Source: CAVPEW01 sp050247895 (GTDB lineage Bacteria; Actinomycetota; Acidimicrobiia; Acidimicrobiales; VFJN01). From it: a stretch of DNA of 10,485 nucleotides. The notes below the pieces were generated by a model. It saw nothing but the letters and a program-made list of their open reading frames with translations. It made no database searches and was not told the DNA's origin. Each line of letters starts with the position of its first letter. Within the stretch, counting starts at the first letter, position 1. This document shows, in pieces, positions 1-8,221 of the stretch. The DNA lies in contig JBFWTJ010000127.1 in assembly GCA_050247895.1 (NCBI GenBank), positions 1 to 10,485 of the forward strand, read 5' to 3'. The position numbers and the translations under genes were made by a program.

Positions 1-1
1 G

Positions 2-792
<791 letters not shown>

Positions 793-793
<1 letters not shown>

Positions 794-1713
794 TGCCGGC
801 GCCGAGCACGCCGTCGGGGCCCCCGGCACCCGAGGTCCTGCTGCGGCGCCTGGAGCTGGCGGTGACCCGGCGCCTCGACGGGCTCCTGCACGGCGACCAC
901 CGAGGCCTGGTCCCCGACCACGGCAGCGAGTCGGGCGAGGCCCGGCCCTACGTCGAGGGCGACGACGTCCGGCGGATCGACTGGAACGTGACCGCCCGGA
1001 TGCCCGAGCCCCACGTGCGGGTCACCATCGCCGACCGGGAGCTGGAGACCTGGCTGGTCGTCGACCGCTCGGCCAGCCTCGACTTCGGGACCGCGGCCAC
1101 CACCAAGCGGGAACTGGCCCTGTCCGCGGCCGCCGCGGTGGCCCTGCTCACCAACCGCACCGGCAACCGCCTGGGGGCGGTCCTGGCCGGCTCGGACCGG
1201 GACCGGACCCTGCCCCCGCGCGGCGGGCGGGAGCACCTCCGCCTGGTGCTGGGCCAGATCGCCGCGGCGTCGGCCGGGCCGGGACCGGGCGACCTGGCCC
1301 CCGCCCTGCGCCAGCTGGCCCGCCCCGGGCACCGCCGGGGCCTGGTCGCGGTGATCTCCGACTTCGTCGGCCCACCCACCTGGCACCGCCCGCTGCGGGC
1401 CCTCTCGGCCCGCCACGACGTGCTGTGCGTCGAGGTCGTCGACCCCCGGGAGCTCGAGCTGCCCGCGGTCGGCACGCTGACCCTGGTCGATCCCGAGACC
1501 GGCGCGGCGCGCGAGGTGCGCACGTCGGCCCGGCTGCGGCGGCGCTACGCCGAGGCCGCCGAGGCCCAGCGGAGCGAGATCGCCCGGGCCGTCCAGGAGG
1601 CCGGGGCCGACCACCTCCGCCTGGCCACCGACCGCGACTGGGTCCTCGACGTCGTGCGCTACGTGCAGGCCCGCAGCCGGCGGGCCGCCGTGGCCCGGAG
1701 GCCGGCCCGATGA
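793..1713 (+). CDS. DUF58 domain protein of a MoxR/VWA cluster
   Basis: This is a 306-residue DUF58 protein, the usual companion of MoxR ATPases. The family signature is clear: RPYVEGDDVRRIDW followed by TAR (about residues 51-69). A VWA-like fold follows, with WLVVDRSASLDFG carrying an intact DxSxS metal-site motif (D91, S93, S95), and later a VAVISDF strand. No transmembrane segment or signal peptide is evident, so it is probably cytosolic or peripheral; some DUF58 proteins have N-terminal membrane helices, and this short form does not. The ATG overlaps the MoxR stop by one base, and its own TGA overlaps the next ATG (ATGA), so all three genes look translationally coupled. The biochemical role of DUF58 is not established; a scaffold or adaptor between MoxR and the VWA protein is inference from context. 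Confidence 0.95.
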
Positions 1714-2690
1714 GGCCCGCGGGCGTGCCCGGCGCCGAGTTCGCCTCCCCGTCGGCGTTCTGGCTGCTGCTCGCGGTCGCGGCTCTCGCGGCCGCCTACG
1801 TCGCGGCCCAGCTCCGGCGGCGCACCTACGCGGTGCGCTTCACCAACCTCGACCTGCTCGACCAGGTCGCGCCCCGGCGCCCCGGCTGGTGGCGCCACCT
1901 GGGCGCGGGCGCGTTCCTCGTCGGGTTGGGCGCCCTGGTCGTCGCCGCCGCCCGTCCCGAGGCCGAGGTCCGCGTGCCCCGCGAGCGGGCCACGATCATG
2001 CTGGCCATCGACGTGTCCCTGTCGATGGAGGCCACCGACGTGTCCCCGACCCGGCTCGCCGCGGCCCAGGAGGCGGCCACGCGCTTCGTCGAGGAGCTGC
2101 CCGACCAGATCAACGTCGGGCTGGTCAGCTTCGACGGCGCCGCCATCGTGCGCGTGCCCCCGACCCTCGAGCACCGCCGGGTCACCCAGGCCGTGGCCGC
2201 GCTCGAGCTCGGCCCGGGCACGGCGACCGGCGAGGCGATCTTCGCCTCGCTGGAGGCCATCGAGCTGGCGCCCATGGGCGAGGACGGGGCCGAGCCGCCC
2301 CCGGCCCGGATCGTGCTCATGAGCGACGGGAAGCTGACCATGGGCCGGTCCAACGAGTCGGCCGTGCAGGCCGCGGTCGAGGCCGACGTGCCGGTGTCCA
2401 CCATCTCGTTCGGGACGCCGTTCGGGGAGATCGCCGAGCCCGGCTCGGACCGGGCCACGCCGGTGCCGGTCGAGCCCGCCGCGCTCGAGGCGATCGCGTC
2501 GGGCACCGGCGGCCGGGCCTTCGAGGCGTCGACGCTCGGCGAGCTCGAGGACGTCTACGCCGACATCGGCTCGGACCTGGGCTACGAGCTGGAGACCACC
2601 GACGTGACCTACCGTGCCGTGTGGGTGGCCCTGGGCCTGATGGCCCTCGCCGGCCTGGCCTCCCTGGCCTGGTCCCCTCGCCTGCCCTGA
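1710..2690 (+). CDS. BatA-like membrane protein with VWA domain
   Basis: This is a 326-residue protein with BatA-like topology: an N-terminal hydrophobic helix (about 17-34), a second helix (about 64-81), a VWA domain, and a C-terminal helix (about 303-321) followed by a short tail. The MIDAS metal site is complete in outline: AIDVSLSM gives D101-S103-S105, GTATGEAI supplies the Thr near 171, and MSDG gives D206. The start at 1710 is chosen because it overlaps the DUF58 stop as ATGA and has a GGAGG eight bases upstream (1697-1701); the frame is open further upstream but reads as a DUF58 shadow. BatA-type proteins are linked to aerotolerance or envelope stress in some bacteria, but the role here is unknown. 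No BatB, BatC or BatD partner follows, because the next gene converges from the other strand after 25 bases. Confidence 0.94.
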   Translation: MRPAGVPGAEFASPSAFWLLLAVAALAAAYVAAQLRRRTYAVRFTNLDLLDQVAPRRPGWWRHLGAGAFLVGLGALVVAAARPEAEVRVPRERATIMLAIDVSLSMEATDVSPTRLAAAQEAATRFVEELPDQINVGLVSFDGAAIVRVPPTLEHRRVTQAVAALELGPGTATGEAIFASLEAIELAPMGEDGAEPPPARIVLMSDGKLTMGRSNESAVQAAVEADVPVSTISFGTPFGEIAEPGSDRATPVPVEPAALEAIASGTGGRAFEASTLGELEDVYADIGSDLGYELETTDVTYRAVWVALGLMALAGLASLAWSPRLP

Positions 2691-2699
2691 TCCCCGCCC

Positions 2700-2730
2700 G
2701 CGACCCGCCCGACGCTCAGGAGCGGGTCGC
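2700..2730. terminator. Candidate bidirectional hairpin between convergent genes
   Basis: A perfect 9-bp inverted repeat (GCGACCCGC at 2700-2708, GCGGGTCGC at 2722-2730) with a 13-base loop sits between the convergent VWA and TetR genes and covers the TetR stop codon. No T-tract follows on either strand, so this is a hairpin of terminator type rather than a classical intrinsic terminator. It could serve both transcripts, or simply reflect high GC. Confidence 0.4.
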
Positions 2731-3399
2731 CGACCGAACCCGCCGGACCGCCGGCTCCCCGGCGTGGCCCGCCGCGCCGCCCGCGACCTCGGCGCCCAGG
2801 CTCCGCAGCGCCTGGGCCGCCAGGCGCTGCACCAGCTCGTCGTCGGACATGGCGTGGCCGGGCCGGTACCACTGGCCGACCCAGTTGAGCATCCCGAGCA
2901 CGCCGTTGGCGGCCAGGCGGGCATCGATCCCCTCGTCGACGTCACCGACCGCGCGGGCCTGGTCGATGGCGTCGGTGAGGTAGTCGGAGAACCTGCGCCG
3001 CAGCGCGGCCACCTCGGCCACCTTCGCCGGGGGCAGGTGGTGGTAGGCGTGGAGCATGATCTCGACCCGGTCCGGGTGCCAGATCGTCCACCGGAGGTGG
3101 CCGACCACGTAGGCGTGGATCCTGGCCAGCGCGCTGCCCTCCAGCGCGTCGACCTGGCGGAGCATCTCCAGCGCGGCGACGTGGATCTCGGCCAGCACCG
3201 CGGCGAGGAGGTCCTCCTTGGACGGGAAGTAGTGGTAGAGCGTGGCCTTCAGGATCCCGGTGCCGTCGGCGATGTCCTGCATGGTGCAGCCGGCGTAGCC
3301 CCGGCTGCGGAACTGCTCGGCGGCGACCTGGAGGATCTGGGCCCGGCGCTCGGCCGCGGGCAACCGGCGACGGCCCGGACCGGTGCGCGGCGCCGTCAT
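2716..3399 (-). CDS. TetR/AcrR-family transcriptional regulator, KstR2-like C-terminus
   Basis: This is a 227-residue TetR-family repressor. The N-terminal DNA-binding domain spans about residues 19-66, with the helix-turn-helix TMQDIADGTGILKATLYHYF and the usual FPSKEDLL that follows it. The C-terminal ligand domain ends with a GMLNWVGQWYRPG stretch near residues 174-186. That pattern resembles KstR2-type regulators, which respond to CoA thioesters of steroid ring intermediates; this similarity is from memory of the family and not a proof of ligand. The gene lies 19 bases downstream of the Rieske oxygenase on the same strand, so the pair is probably one operon and the regulator is probably autoregulated through the palindrome at 4591-4606. 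The Shine-Dalgarno region is weak (a GTGGG a few bases before ATG), consistent with low-level translation coupled to the oxygenase. It converges on the VWA gene. Confidence 0.95.
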   Translation of the reverse strand: MTAPRTGPGRRRLPAAERRAQILQVAAEQFRSRGYAGCTMQDIADGTGILKATLYHYFPSKEDLLAAVLAEIHVAALEMLRQVDALEGSALARIHAYVVGHLRWTIWHPDRVEIMLHAYHHLPPAKVAEVAALRRRFSDYLTDAIDQARAVGDVDEGIDARLAANGVLGMLNWVGQWYRPGHAMSDDELVQRLAAQALRSLGAEVAGGAAGHAGEPAVRRVRSATRS

Positions 3400-3418
3400 C
3401 GGCCCACCACGTCGGCCC

Positions 3419-4546
3419 TCAACCCCCGCGGCGCGCCAGGTCGGCGTCGGCGGCAGCGTCGACCAGGCGGTGGAAGCGGACGAGCTTCTCCTCCTCGCCC
3501 CCCAGGCGCAGGGTGCGGGCCGCCTCCGAGCGCATCCCCCGGCCGACCGTGCCCACGAAGTGGAGGTCCTCGTCGAGGACCTTGCAGAACTCGACCCACT
3601 GCGCCTCCAGGCCGTGCTCCTGGCGCTCGGAGCGGGGCGGGTCGGCCGTCATCCAGACCTTGAGGTCGGTCTCCCAGTGGCTCACCGGGTCGAACACGAT
3701 CGTCACCCCCCAGGTGGGGAGCATGTTGGCGATGACGTTGGGGAAGAACGTGTAGTTGGCGTGGTGCTCGGCCTGCTCGGGGAGCAGCTCGGGCTTGACC
3801 CGCCGGCCCGCGGCGCCCGCCGACCGGCCCTGGGCGTCGGACAGGGTCTGGGTGACCGGGATGATGCTGCGCGAGTGGGGTCCGGCGTAGGTGAACCAGG
3901 TGTGCTTGGCCGTGACCAGCCGGCCCACGGTCTGGGGGTGGATGTAGGCCACGTGGTACGTCTCGTTGAAGGCGTCGACCGCGGCCTTCCAGTTGAGGCC
4001 CACCCTCTCGGTCCGCGTGCCGTAGACGCGCTGGTCCTCGCCCCGGTAGCGGTCGACCTCGTCGGCGAAGCCCTCCAGCCAGGTCGCCACGTCGGCGGCG
4101 GGCGTGCCCAGGTGGACCCAGACCCAGCCTCCCCAGGCCTCGGCGTGCACCGGGGGCAGGCCGCAGGACTCCACGTCGAGGTCCGGGCCGAACCGGGCCC
4201 GACCCGGCACCGCGACCAGCCGGCCGTCCAGCCCGTAGGTCCAGCCGTGGTAGCCGCAGCGCAGGCGGGCCGACTCGGTGCAGCCCTCGACGACCTCCGC
4301 GGCACGGTGGGAGCACACGTTGTGGAAGGCGCGCACGGTGTCCCCGTCACGGGTCAGGACCAGCCCCCGACCAGCCACCGTGACCGGCAGGGCACCCCGC
4401 CGGGGCAACGACTCCACCCGGGTCGCGACCAGCCAGTGCTGGGTGAAGACCGTGCGCAGCTCGGCCTCGTACCGGGCCGGGTCGCGGTACCGCTCGATCG
4501 GGTGCTCCGCGTACAGCACCGGCAGGTCCGGGATCCCACTGGCCAT
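3419..4546 (-). CDS. Rieske non-heme iron oxygenase, alpha-subunit type
   Basis: This is a 375-residue aromatic-ring-hydroxylating dioxygenase alpha-subunit homologue. The N-terminal Rieske domain holds the 2Fe-2S ligands C78-x-H80 and C97-x2-H100 (NVCSH, then CGYHGW), with 16 residues between the pairs. The catalytic domain has NWKAAVDAFNETYHVAYIH, giving E195, H198 and H203; H198 and H203 are the expected iron ligands, and a third carboxylate likely comes from LDED near 325-327. The start at 4546 follows a good GGGAGG seven bases upstream. In-frame starts at 4621 and 4672 would place the promoter and operator inside the gene and add Gly/Arg-rich sequence unlike the family. No beta subunit, ferredoxin or reductase is adjacent, so electrons must come from partners encoded elsewhere. 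The substrate is unknown; the KstR2-like neighbour hints at a steroid or related lipid. Confidence 0.94.
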   Translation of the reverse strand: MASGIPDLPVLYAEHPIERYRDPARYEAELRTVFTQHWLVATRVESLPRRGALPVTVAGRGLVLTRDGDTVRAFHNVCSHRAAEVVEGCTESARLRCGYHGWTYGLDGRLVAVPGRARFGPDLDVESCGLPPVHAEAWGGWVWVHLGTPAADVATWLEGFADEVDRYRGEDQRVYGTRTERVGLNWKAAVDAFNETYHVAYIHPQTVGRLVTAKHTWFTYAGPHSRSIIPVTQTLSDAQGRSAGAAGRRVKPELLPEQAEHHANYTFFPNVIANMLPTWGVTIVFDPVSHWETDLKVWMTADPPRSERQEHGLEAQWVEFCKVLDEDLHFVGTVGRGMRSEAARTLRLGGEEEKLVRFHRLVDAAADADLARRGG

Positions 4547-4590
4547 TCCTCGCCCTCCCCTGAGCAACGGGCCGCCGCGGACGGTCTGCT

Positions 4591-4606
4591 TACCGTCCGG
4601 TCGGTA
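4591..4606. promoter_or_regulatory. Predicted TetR-family operator palindrome
   Basis: TACCGTCCGGTCGGTA is a 16-bp inverted repeat in which 7 of 8 base pairs are symmetric; only 4596/4601 mismatch. It has the ACCG...CGGT half-site style common among TetR-family operators. It lies just after the proposed promoter and upstream of the Rieske gene's ribosome binding site, where a bound repressor would block transcription. That the TetR encoded at 2716-3399 binds it is inference from position. Confidence 0.65.
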
Positions 4607-4616
4607 GGTTAGGGGA

Positions 4617-4647
4617 ATCATTCGCGCGCCGCGGCCACCCGCGTCAA
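4617..4647 (-). promoter_or_regulatory. Candidate sigma-70-type promoter of the Rieske–TetR operon
   Basis: On the minus strand, TTGACG (4647-4642, 5 of 6 matches to the -35 consensus) is followed after 19 bases by AATGAT (4622-4617, 4 of 6 matches to TATAAT). Transcription would start near 4610, putting the palindrome at roughly +4 to +19. The spacer is slightly long and the -10 imperfect, so this is a candidate only. Confidence 0.45.
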
Positions 4648-4650
4648 CCC

Positions 4651-4689
4651 CTCCGCCACCTGGGCCACGCACCTCGGCCGGTGGCGGAG
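4651..4689 (-). terminator. Strong hairpin downstream of smc
   Basis: A perfect 10-bp inverted repeat (CTCCGCCACC at 4651-4660, GGTGGCGGAG at 4680-4689) can be extended inside by GGCC pairing (4663-4666 with 4676-4679) after a two-base bulge, leaving a 9-base loop. It starts seven bases after the smc stop. No U-tract follows, as is common in GC-rich actinobacteria. It probably ends the housekeeping transcript and insulates the next operon, whose -35 box begins three bases beyond the stem. Confidence 0.65.
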
Positions 4690-4696
4690 CGACCGC

Positions 4697-7600
4697 TCAG
4701 GCCGAGGCGGACACCTTCTCGGACAGGACCCGCGACGAGCCGCCCGGCTGCATCGTGACCCCGTAGAGGATGTCGGCCGCCTCCATGGTCCGCTTCTGGT
4801 GGCTGACGATGATCAGCTGCGCCTCGCGCCGGAACTCGGCCACCAGGTCCAGGAAGCGGTGGAGGTTCACGTCGTCGAGCGCCGCCTCGACCTCGTCCAT
4901 GACGTAGAAGGGCGACGGTCGGCTGCGGAACACGGCGAACAGGAAGGCCAGGGCGGTCAGCGACCGCTCGCCGCCCGACAGCAGCGACAGCTTGCGCACG
5001 TTCTTGCCCGAGGGCTTGGCCTCGACCTCGATGCCGGTGTTGAGCAGGTCGTCGGGATCGGTCAGCCGGAGGCGGCCCTTGCCCCCCGGGAACAGCGTCT
5101 CGAACAGCGACTCGAAGTTCGCCGACACGTCGGCGAAGGCGGCCGCGAACACGTCGACGATCTCGCCGTCCACGGCCTTGATGACCTTGGCCAGCTCCCG
5201 GCGGGACTCCTTCACGTCGTCGAGCTGGCCCTGGAGGAACTCGTGGCGCTCGAGCATCGCCTGGTGCTCCTCGAGGGCCAACGGGTTGATCGGGCCCATG
5301 AGCCGCAGGTCACGCTCGAGCTCGCGGGCCCGGGCCGCGGGGGTGGCGCCCTCGGGCAGCGGGGGCATCTCGGCGGCCACCGCGGCCTCGGGATCGACGT
5401 CGTGGTCCCGGCGCAGCGACTCGACCGCGGCCTCCAGGCGCAAGGTCACCTCGGACTCGGCCAGCTCGGATCGCCCGACGCGCTCGCGGGCCGCCTCCAA
5501 CCGCTGCTCCACCGTGGCCCGGGTCCGACGCCGCTCGTCGAGCAGCTCGGCCGCCGCCCGCTGGGCGTCGCTCTGGCGACGGCGCAGCTCGCGCAGCTCG
5601 GCGACCCGTGCCTCGACGACCTGGAGCCGGGCGTCGACCCACGCCGCCAGCCGGCTCGTGGCCGTGGCCCGCCCGGCGAGGCGGTGCCGGCGCGCCTCGG
5701 CGGCCTGGCGGGCCTCGACCGCACCGGCCAGCCGGCGCTCCACCTCGGCCCTCCGGTTCCCCAGGAACGCCTGGCGCTCGGCGACCGCGTCCCGGCGGGC
5801 CTCGAGCTCGCCCCGGCGGGCCCGCAGCGCCGCGGCCCGCTCGTCGAGCGCCGTGCGGGCCTCGGCCCGGGCGGCGGCCCGCTCGGCGGCGTCGGCCTCC
5901 TCGGCCTCCAGGATCGGCAGGTTGATCTCCAGCTCGGCCACCCGGGCCTGCTCGCCCGCGACCCGGCGGGTGACCTCCTCGACGTGGCCCCGCAGCGACT
6001 CGACCTCGGCCTCGGCCTCCTCGCGGTCGCCCTCGGTGCGGGCGAGGCCCGCGGCGGCCGCGCTGCGGGCCGCGTCGTTCTCGTCCAGCCGACGCGACGC
6101 CGCCGCCTCGGCGGCACGGGCCTCCTCGACCAGCGAGCGGGCGCCCCGCAGCTCGGTCTCCGCCCCGGCCGCGGCCTCGGTCGCCGCCGCGGCACGCTGG
6201 CGCGCCTCGTCGAGCGCGGCGCCGGTCGCACCCGTGGCGGCCGTGCCGACCCGCCACCCGGTGGCGCCGAACCGGTCGCCGTCGCGGGTCACCACCACGG
6301 CGTCGGGCCGAGCCAGCGCGACGTCGACCGCCGCGGCCCAACCGCCCTCGACCGCCACCGCACCGCCGACCAGCGCGTCCAGGAGCCGTTCGACGTCGGC
6401 CCGGTGGCTGCGCACGTGGCGCCGGACCGGCTCGCCGAGCCCCGGGGGGACCTGCGGGGTGCGATCGAGGCCCAGGGCCACCACCGCACCGCCGACCTCA
6501 CCCGCGTCGAGCGCGGCCAGCGCCGCCCGCGCCGCGGCGGGCGACTCGACCACCACCGCACCGAGCACCTCGCCCGCGGCCGCCTCCACCGCGGCCTCCC
6601 AGCCGGCGTCGACCTCGACCAGGTCCAGCAGGGTGCCGACCACGCCCTCCACCTCGGCCAGGCGCTCGGCGCCGGCCCGCTGGCGGGCCTCGTCGAGGGC
6701 CAGGGCCAGCGCCTCGGCCCGGGCCGTCCAGGCGTGGCGCTCGGCGTCGGCCTCGCGCCGGGCGGCCTCTGCGCCGGTCAGGCGGGCCTCCGCCGCGCCC
6801 CGCGCCGCCGCGGTCCGCTCCGCCTCGGCCACGAGCCCGGCCTCGGCGGCCTCGGCCCGGGCCAGCTCGGCCGCCAGCCGGTCGTGCTCCTCCCGGCCCC
6901 GGGCCAGGCGGGCGGTCACCGCGTCGAGCCGTTGGCGGGTCCGGACCTCCTCGGCGCGGCCACGCTCGACGCCCGCCGCCAGCGCGGCGAGCTCGCCCCG
7001 CGCCTCAGCGGCCCGTCCGGCGGGCACCGCCGGCCCGTCGGCGGCCCACTCCTGGTCGAAGGTCGCCCGGGCCTCGGCCAGCGCCACGTCCTCGCGGGCC
7101 AGGCCCTCCAGGGCCGGTCGCAGCTCGACACCCGCGGCCTGCGCCTCGCGCAGCTCGGCGGCCAGGCGGGCCGACTCGGCCTCCAGGCTCGCCACGACCT
7201 CCTGGTCGACCGACGCCTGCTGCTCGCGCTCGATCCCCCGGCCGCGCTCGGCCAGGACCGCGGCCAGGCCACGGGCCCTCTCCCGCAGCGACTCGAAGCG
7301 GACCAGCGCGTCGCTCACGTCCCGGCCGCCGGCGCGGCCCAGGTCGGCCTCCGCGGCCAGGACCTCGGCGTCGAGCGCGGCCAGGTCGCGGCGGGCCAGG
7401 TCGATCTCGGTGGCCGCCTCGGCCCGGGCGGCCCGGGCGTCGGCCAGGCGGCGTTGCAGGGTCGCCAGCTCGCGGCCGGCCATGAAGACCTGGAGGGCCC
7501 GCAGCTCGGCCACCACGTCGCCGTGGCGCCGGGCCGCGTCGGCCTGGCGCTCCAACGGCCGGAGCTGGCGCCGCACCTCCCGGAGCAGGTCCTGGAGCCG

Positions 7601-8167
7601 GGTGAGGTTGCCCTCGGTCGAGGCCAGGCGGCGCTCGGCCTTCTCCTTGCGCTTGCGGTACTTGAGGACCCCGGCCGCCTCCTCGACGATCAGGCGGCGC
7701 TCCTCGGGCCGGGCGTTCAGCACCGCGTCGATCTGGCCCTGGCTGATGATGACGTGCTGCTGGCGACCCACGCCGGCGTCGGAGAGCAGCTCCTGGACGT
7801 CGAGCAGGCGGACCGGCGCGCCGTTGATGGCGTACTCGCTCTCGCCGGTGCGGAACAGCGTCCGGGTGATCGTGACCTCGGTCAGCTCGATGGGCAGCAG
7901 CCCGGCCGAGTTGTCGATGGTGAGCCCGACCTCGGCCCGGCCCAGCGCGGGGCGCTTGGTCGTCCCGGCGAAGATGACGTCGTCCATCTTCTGGGAGCGC
8001 ACGGCGGAGGGTGCCTGGGCGCCCAGGACCCAGCCGATGGCGTCGACCACGTTCGACTTGCCCGAGCCGTTCGGACCCACGACCACCGTCACGCCGGGTT
8101 CGAGCTCGAGGGTCGTGGTGTCGGCGAAGGACTTGAAGCCCTTCAGCGTCAGCGTCTTGAGGAACAT
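4697..8167 (-). CDS. smc: Chromosome segregation ATPase SMC
   Basis: This is a full-length 1156-residue SMC protein, a normal size for bacterial SMC. It forms the ATP-driven condensin core that, with ScpA and ScpB, organises and helps segregate the chromosome. The head has Walker A GPNGSGKSN (31-39) and the Q-loop in SQGQID (Q143). Two long Ala/Glu/Arg-rich coiled coils flank a globular hinge at about 505-645. The C-terminal head carries the ABC signature LSGGERS (1063-1069), Walker B FYVMDEVEAALDD (D1091, E1092) and the H-loop SH (1122-1123). The ATG at 8167 begins the typical MFLKTLTLKGFKSFA sequence and has a GGAG about five bases upstream. It is the last gene of the block, 54 bases after the Fpg-like gene. 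The ftsY gene, a common next neighbour, is absent here. Bias in the coiled coil creates very long antisense open frames that are not genes. Confidence 0.98.
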   Translation of the reverse strand: MFLKTLTLKGFKSFADTTTLELEPGVTVVVGPNGSGKSNVVDAIGWVLGAQAPSAVRSQKMDDVIFAGTTKRPALGRAEVGLTIDNSAGLLPIELTEVTITRTLFRTGESEYAINGAPVRLLDVQELLSDAGVGRQQHVIISQGQIDAVLNARPEERRLIVEEAAGVLKYRKRKEKAERRLASTEGNLTRLQDLLREVRRQLRPLERQADAARRHGDVVAELRALQVFMAGRELATLQRRLADARAARAEAATEIDLARRDLAALDAEVLAAEADLGRAGGRDVSDALVRFESLRERARGLAAVLAERGRGIEREQQASVDQEVVASLEAESARLAAELREAQAAGVELRPALEGLAREDVALAEARATFDQEWAADGPAVPAGRAAEARGELAALAAGVERGRAEEVRTRQRLDAVTARLARGREEHDRLAAELARAEAAEAGLVAEAERTAAARGAAEARLTGAEAARREADAERHAWTARAEALALALDEARQRAGAERLAEVEGVVGTLLDLVEVDAGWEAAVEAAAGEVLGAVVVESPAAARAALAALDAGEVGGAVVALGLDRTPQVPPGLGEPVRRHVRSHRADVERLLDALVGGAVAVEGGWAAAVDVALARPDAVVVTRDGDRFGATGWRVGTAATGATGAALDEARQRAAAATEAAAGAETELRGARSLVEEARAAEAAASRRLDENDAARSAAAAGLARTEGDREEAEAEVESLRGHVEEVTRRVAGEQARVAELEINLPILEAEEADAAERAAARAEARTALDERAAALRARRGELEARRDAVAERQAFLGNRRAEVERRLAGAVEARQAAEARRHRLAGRATATSRLAAWVDARLQVVEARVAELRELRRRQSDAQRAAAELLDERRRTRATVEQRLEAARERVGRSELAESEVTLRLEAAVESLRRDHDVDPEAAVAAEMPPLPEGATPAARARELERDLRLMGPINPLALEEHQAMLERHEFLQGQLDDVKESRRELAKVIKAVDGEIVDVFAAAFADVSANFESLFETLFPGGKGRLRLTDPDDLLNTGIEVEAKPSGKNVRKLSLLSGGERSLTALAFLFAVFRSRPSPFYVMDEVEAALDDVNLHRFLDLVAEFRREAQLIIVSHQKRTMEAADILYGVTMQPGGSSRVLSEKVSASA

Positions 8168-8221
8168 CCGGGCTCCGAGGCTAGGTGAGCCCCGGGCGGC
8201 GCGTGGGCATGCCCGGGAGGT

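Noticed and set aside
1425..1709. Upstream extension of the VWA gene frame
   Set aside because: It overlaps the 3' part of the DUF58 gene and reads as Arg/Gly/Pro-rich shadow; the ATGA-coupled ATG at 1710 with GGAGG gives the proper N-terminal membrane helix.
1889..2983. Plus-strand open frame spanning the VWA gene end and the TetR gene end
   Set aside because: It is a frame shadow with Arg/Gly/Pro-rich composition and crosses two convincing genes on opposite strands.
4547..4672. N-terminal extension of the Rieske oxygenase to ATG 4621 or 4672
   Set aside because: The added residues are Gly/Arg-rich and unlike the family, and the region holds the promoter and palindrome; the start at 4546 has a strong ribosome binding site.
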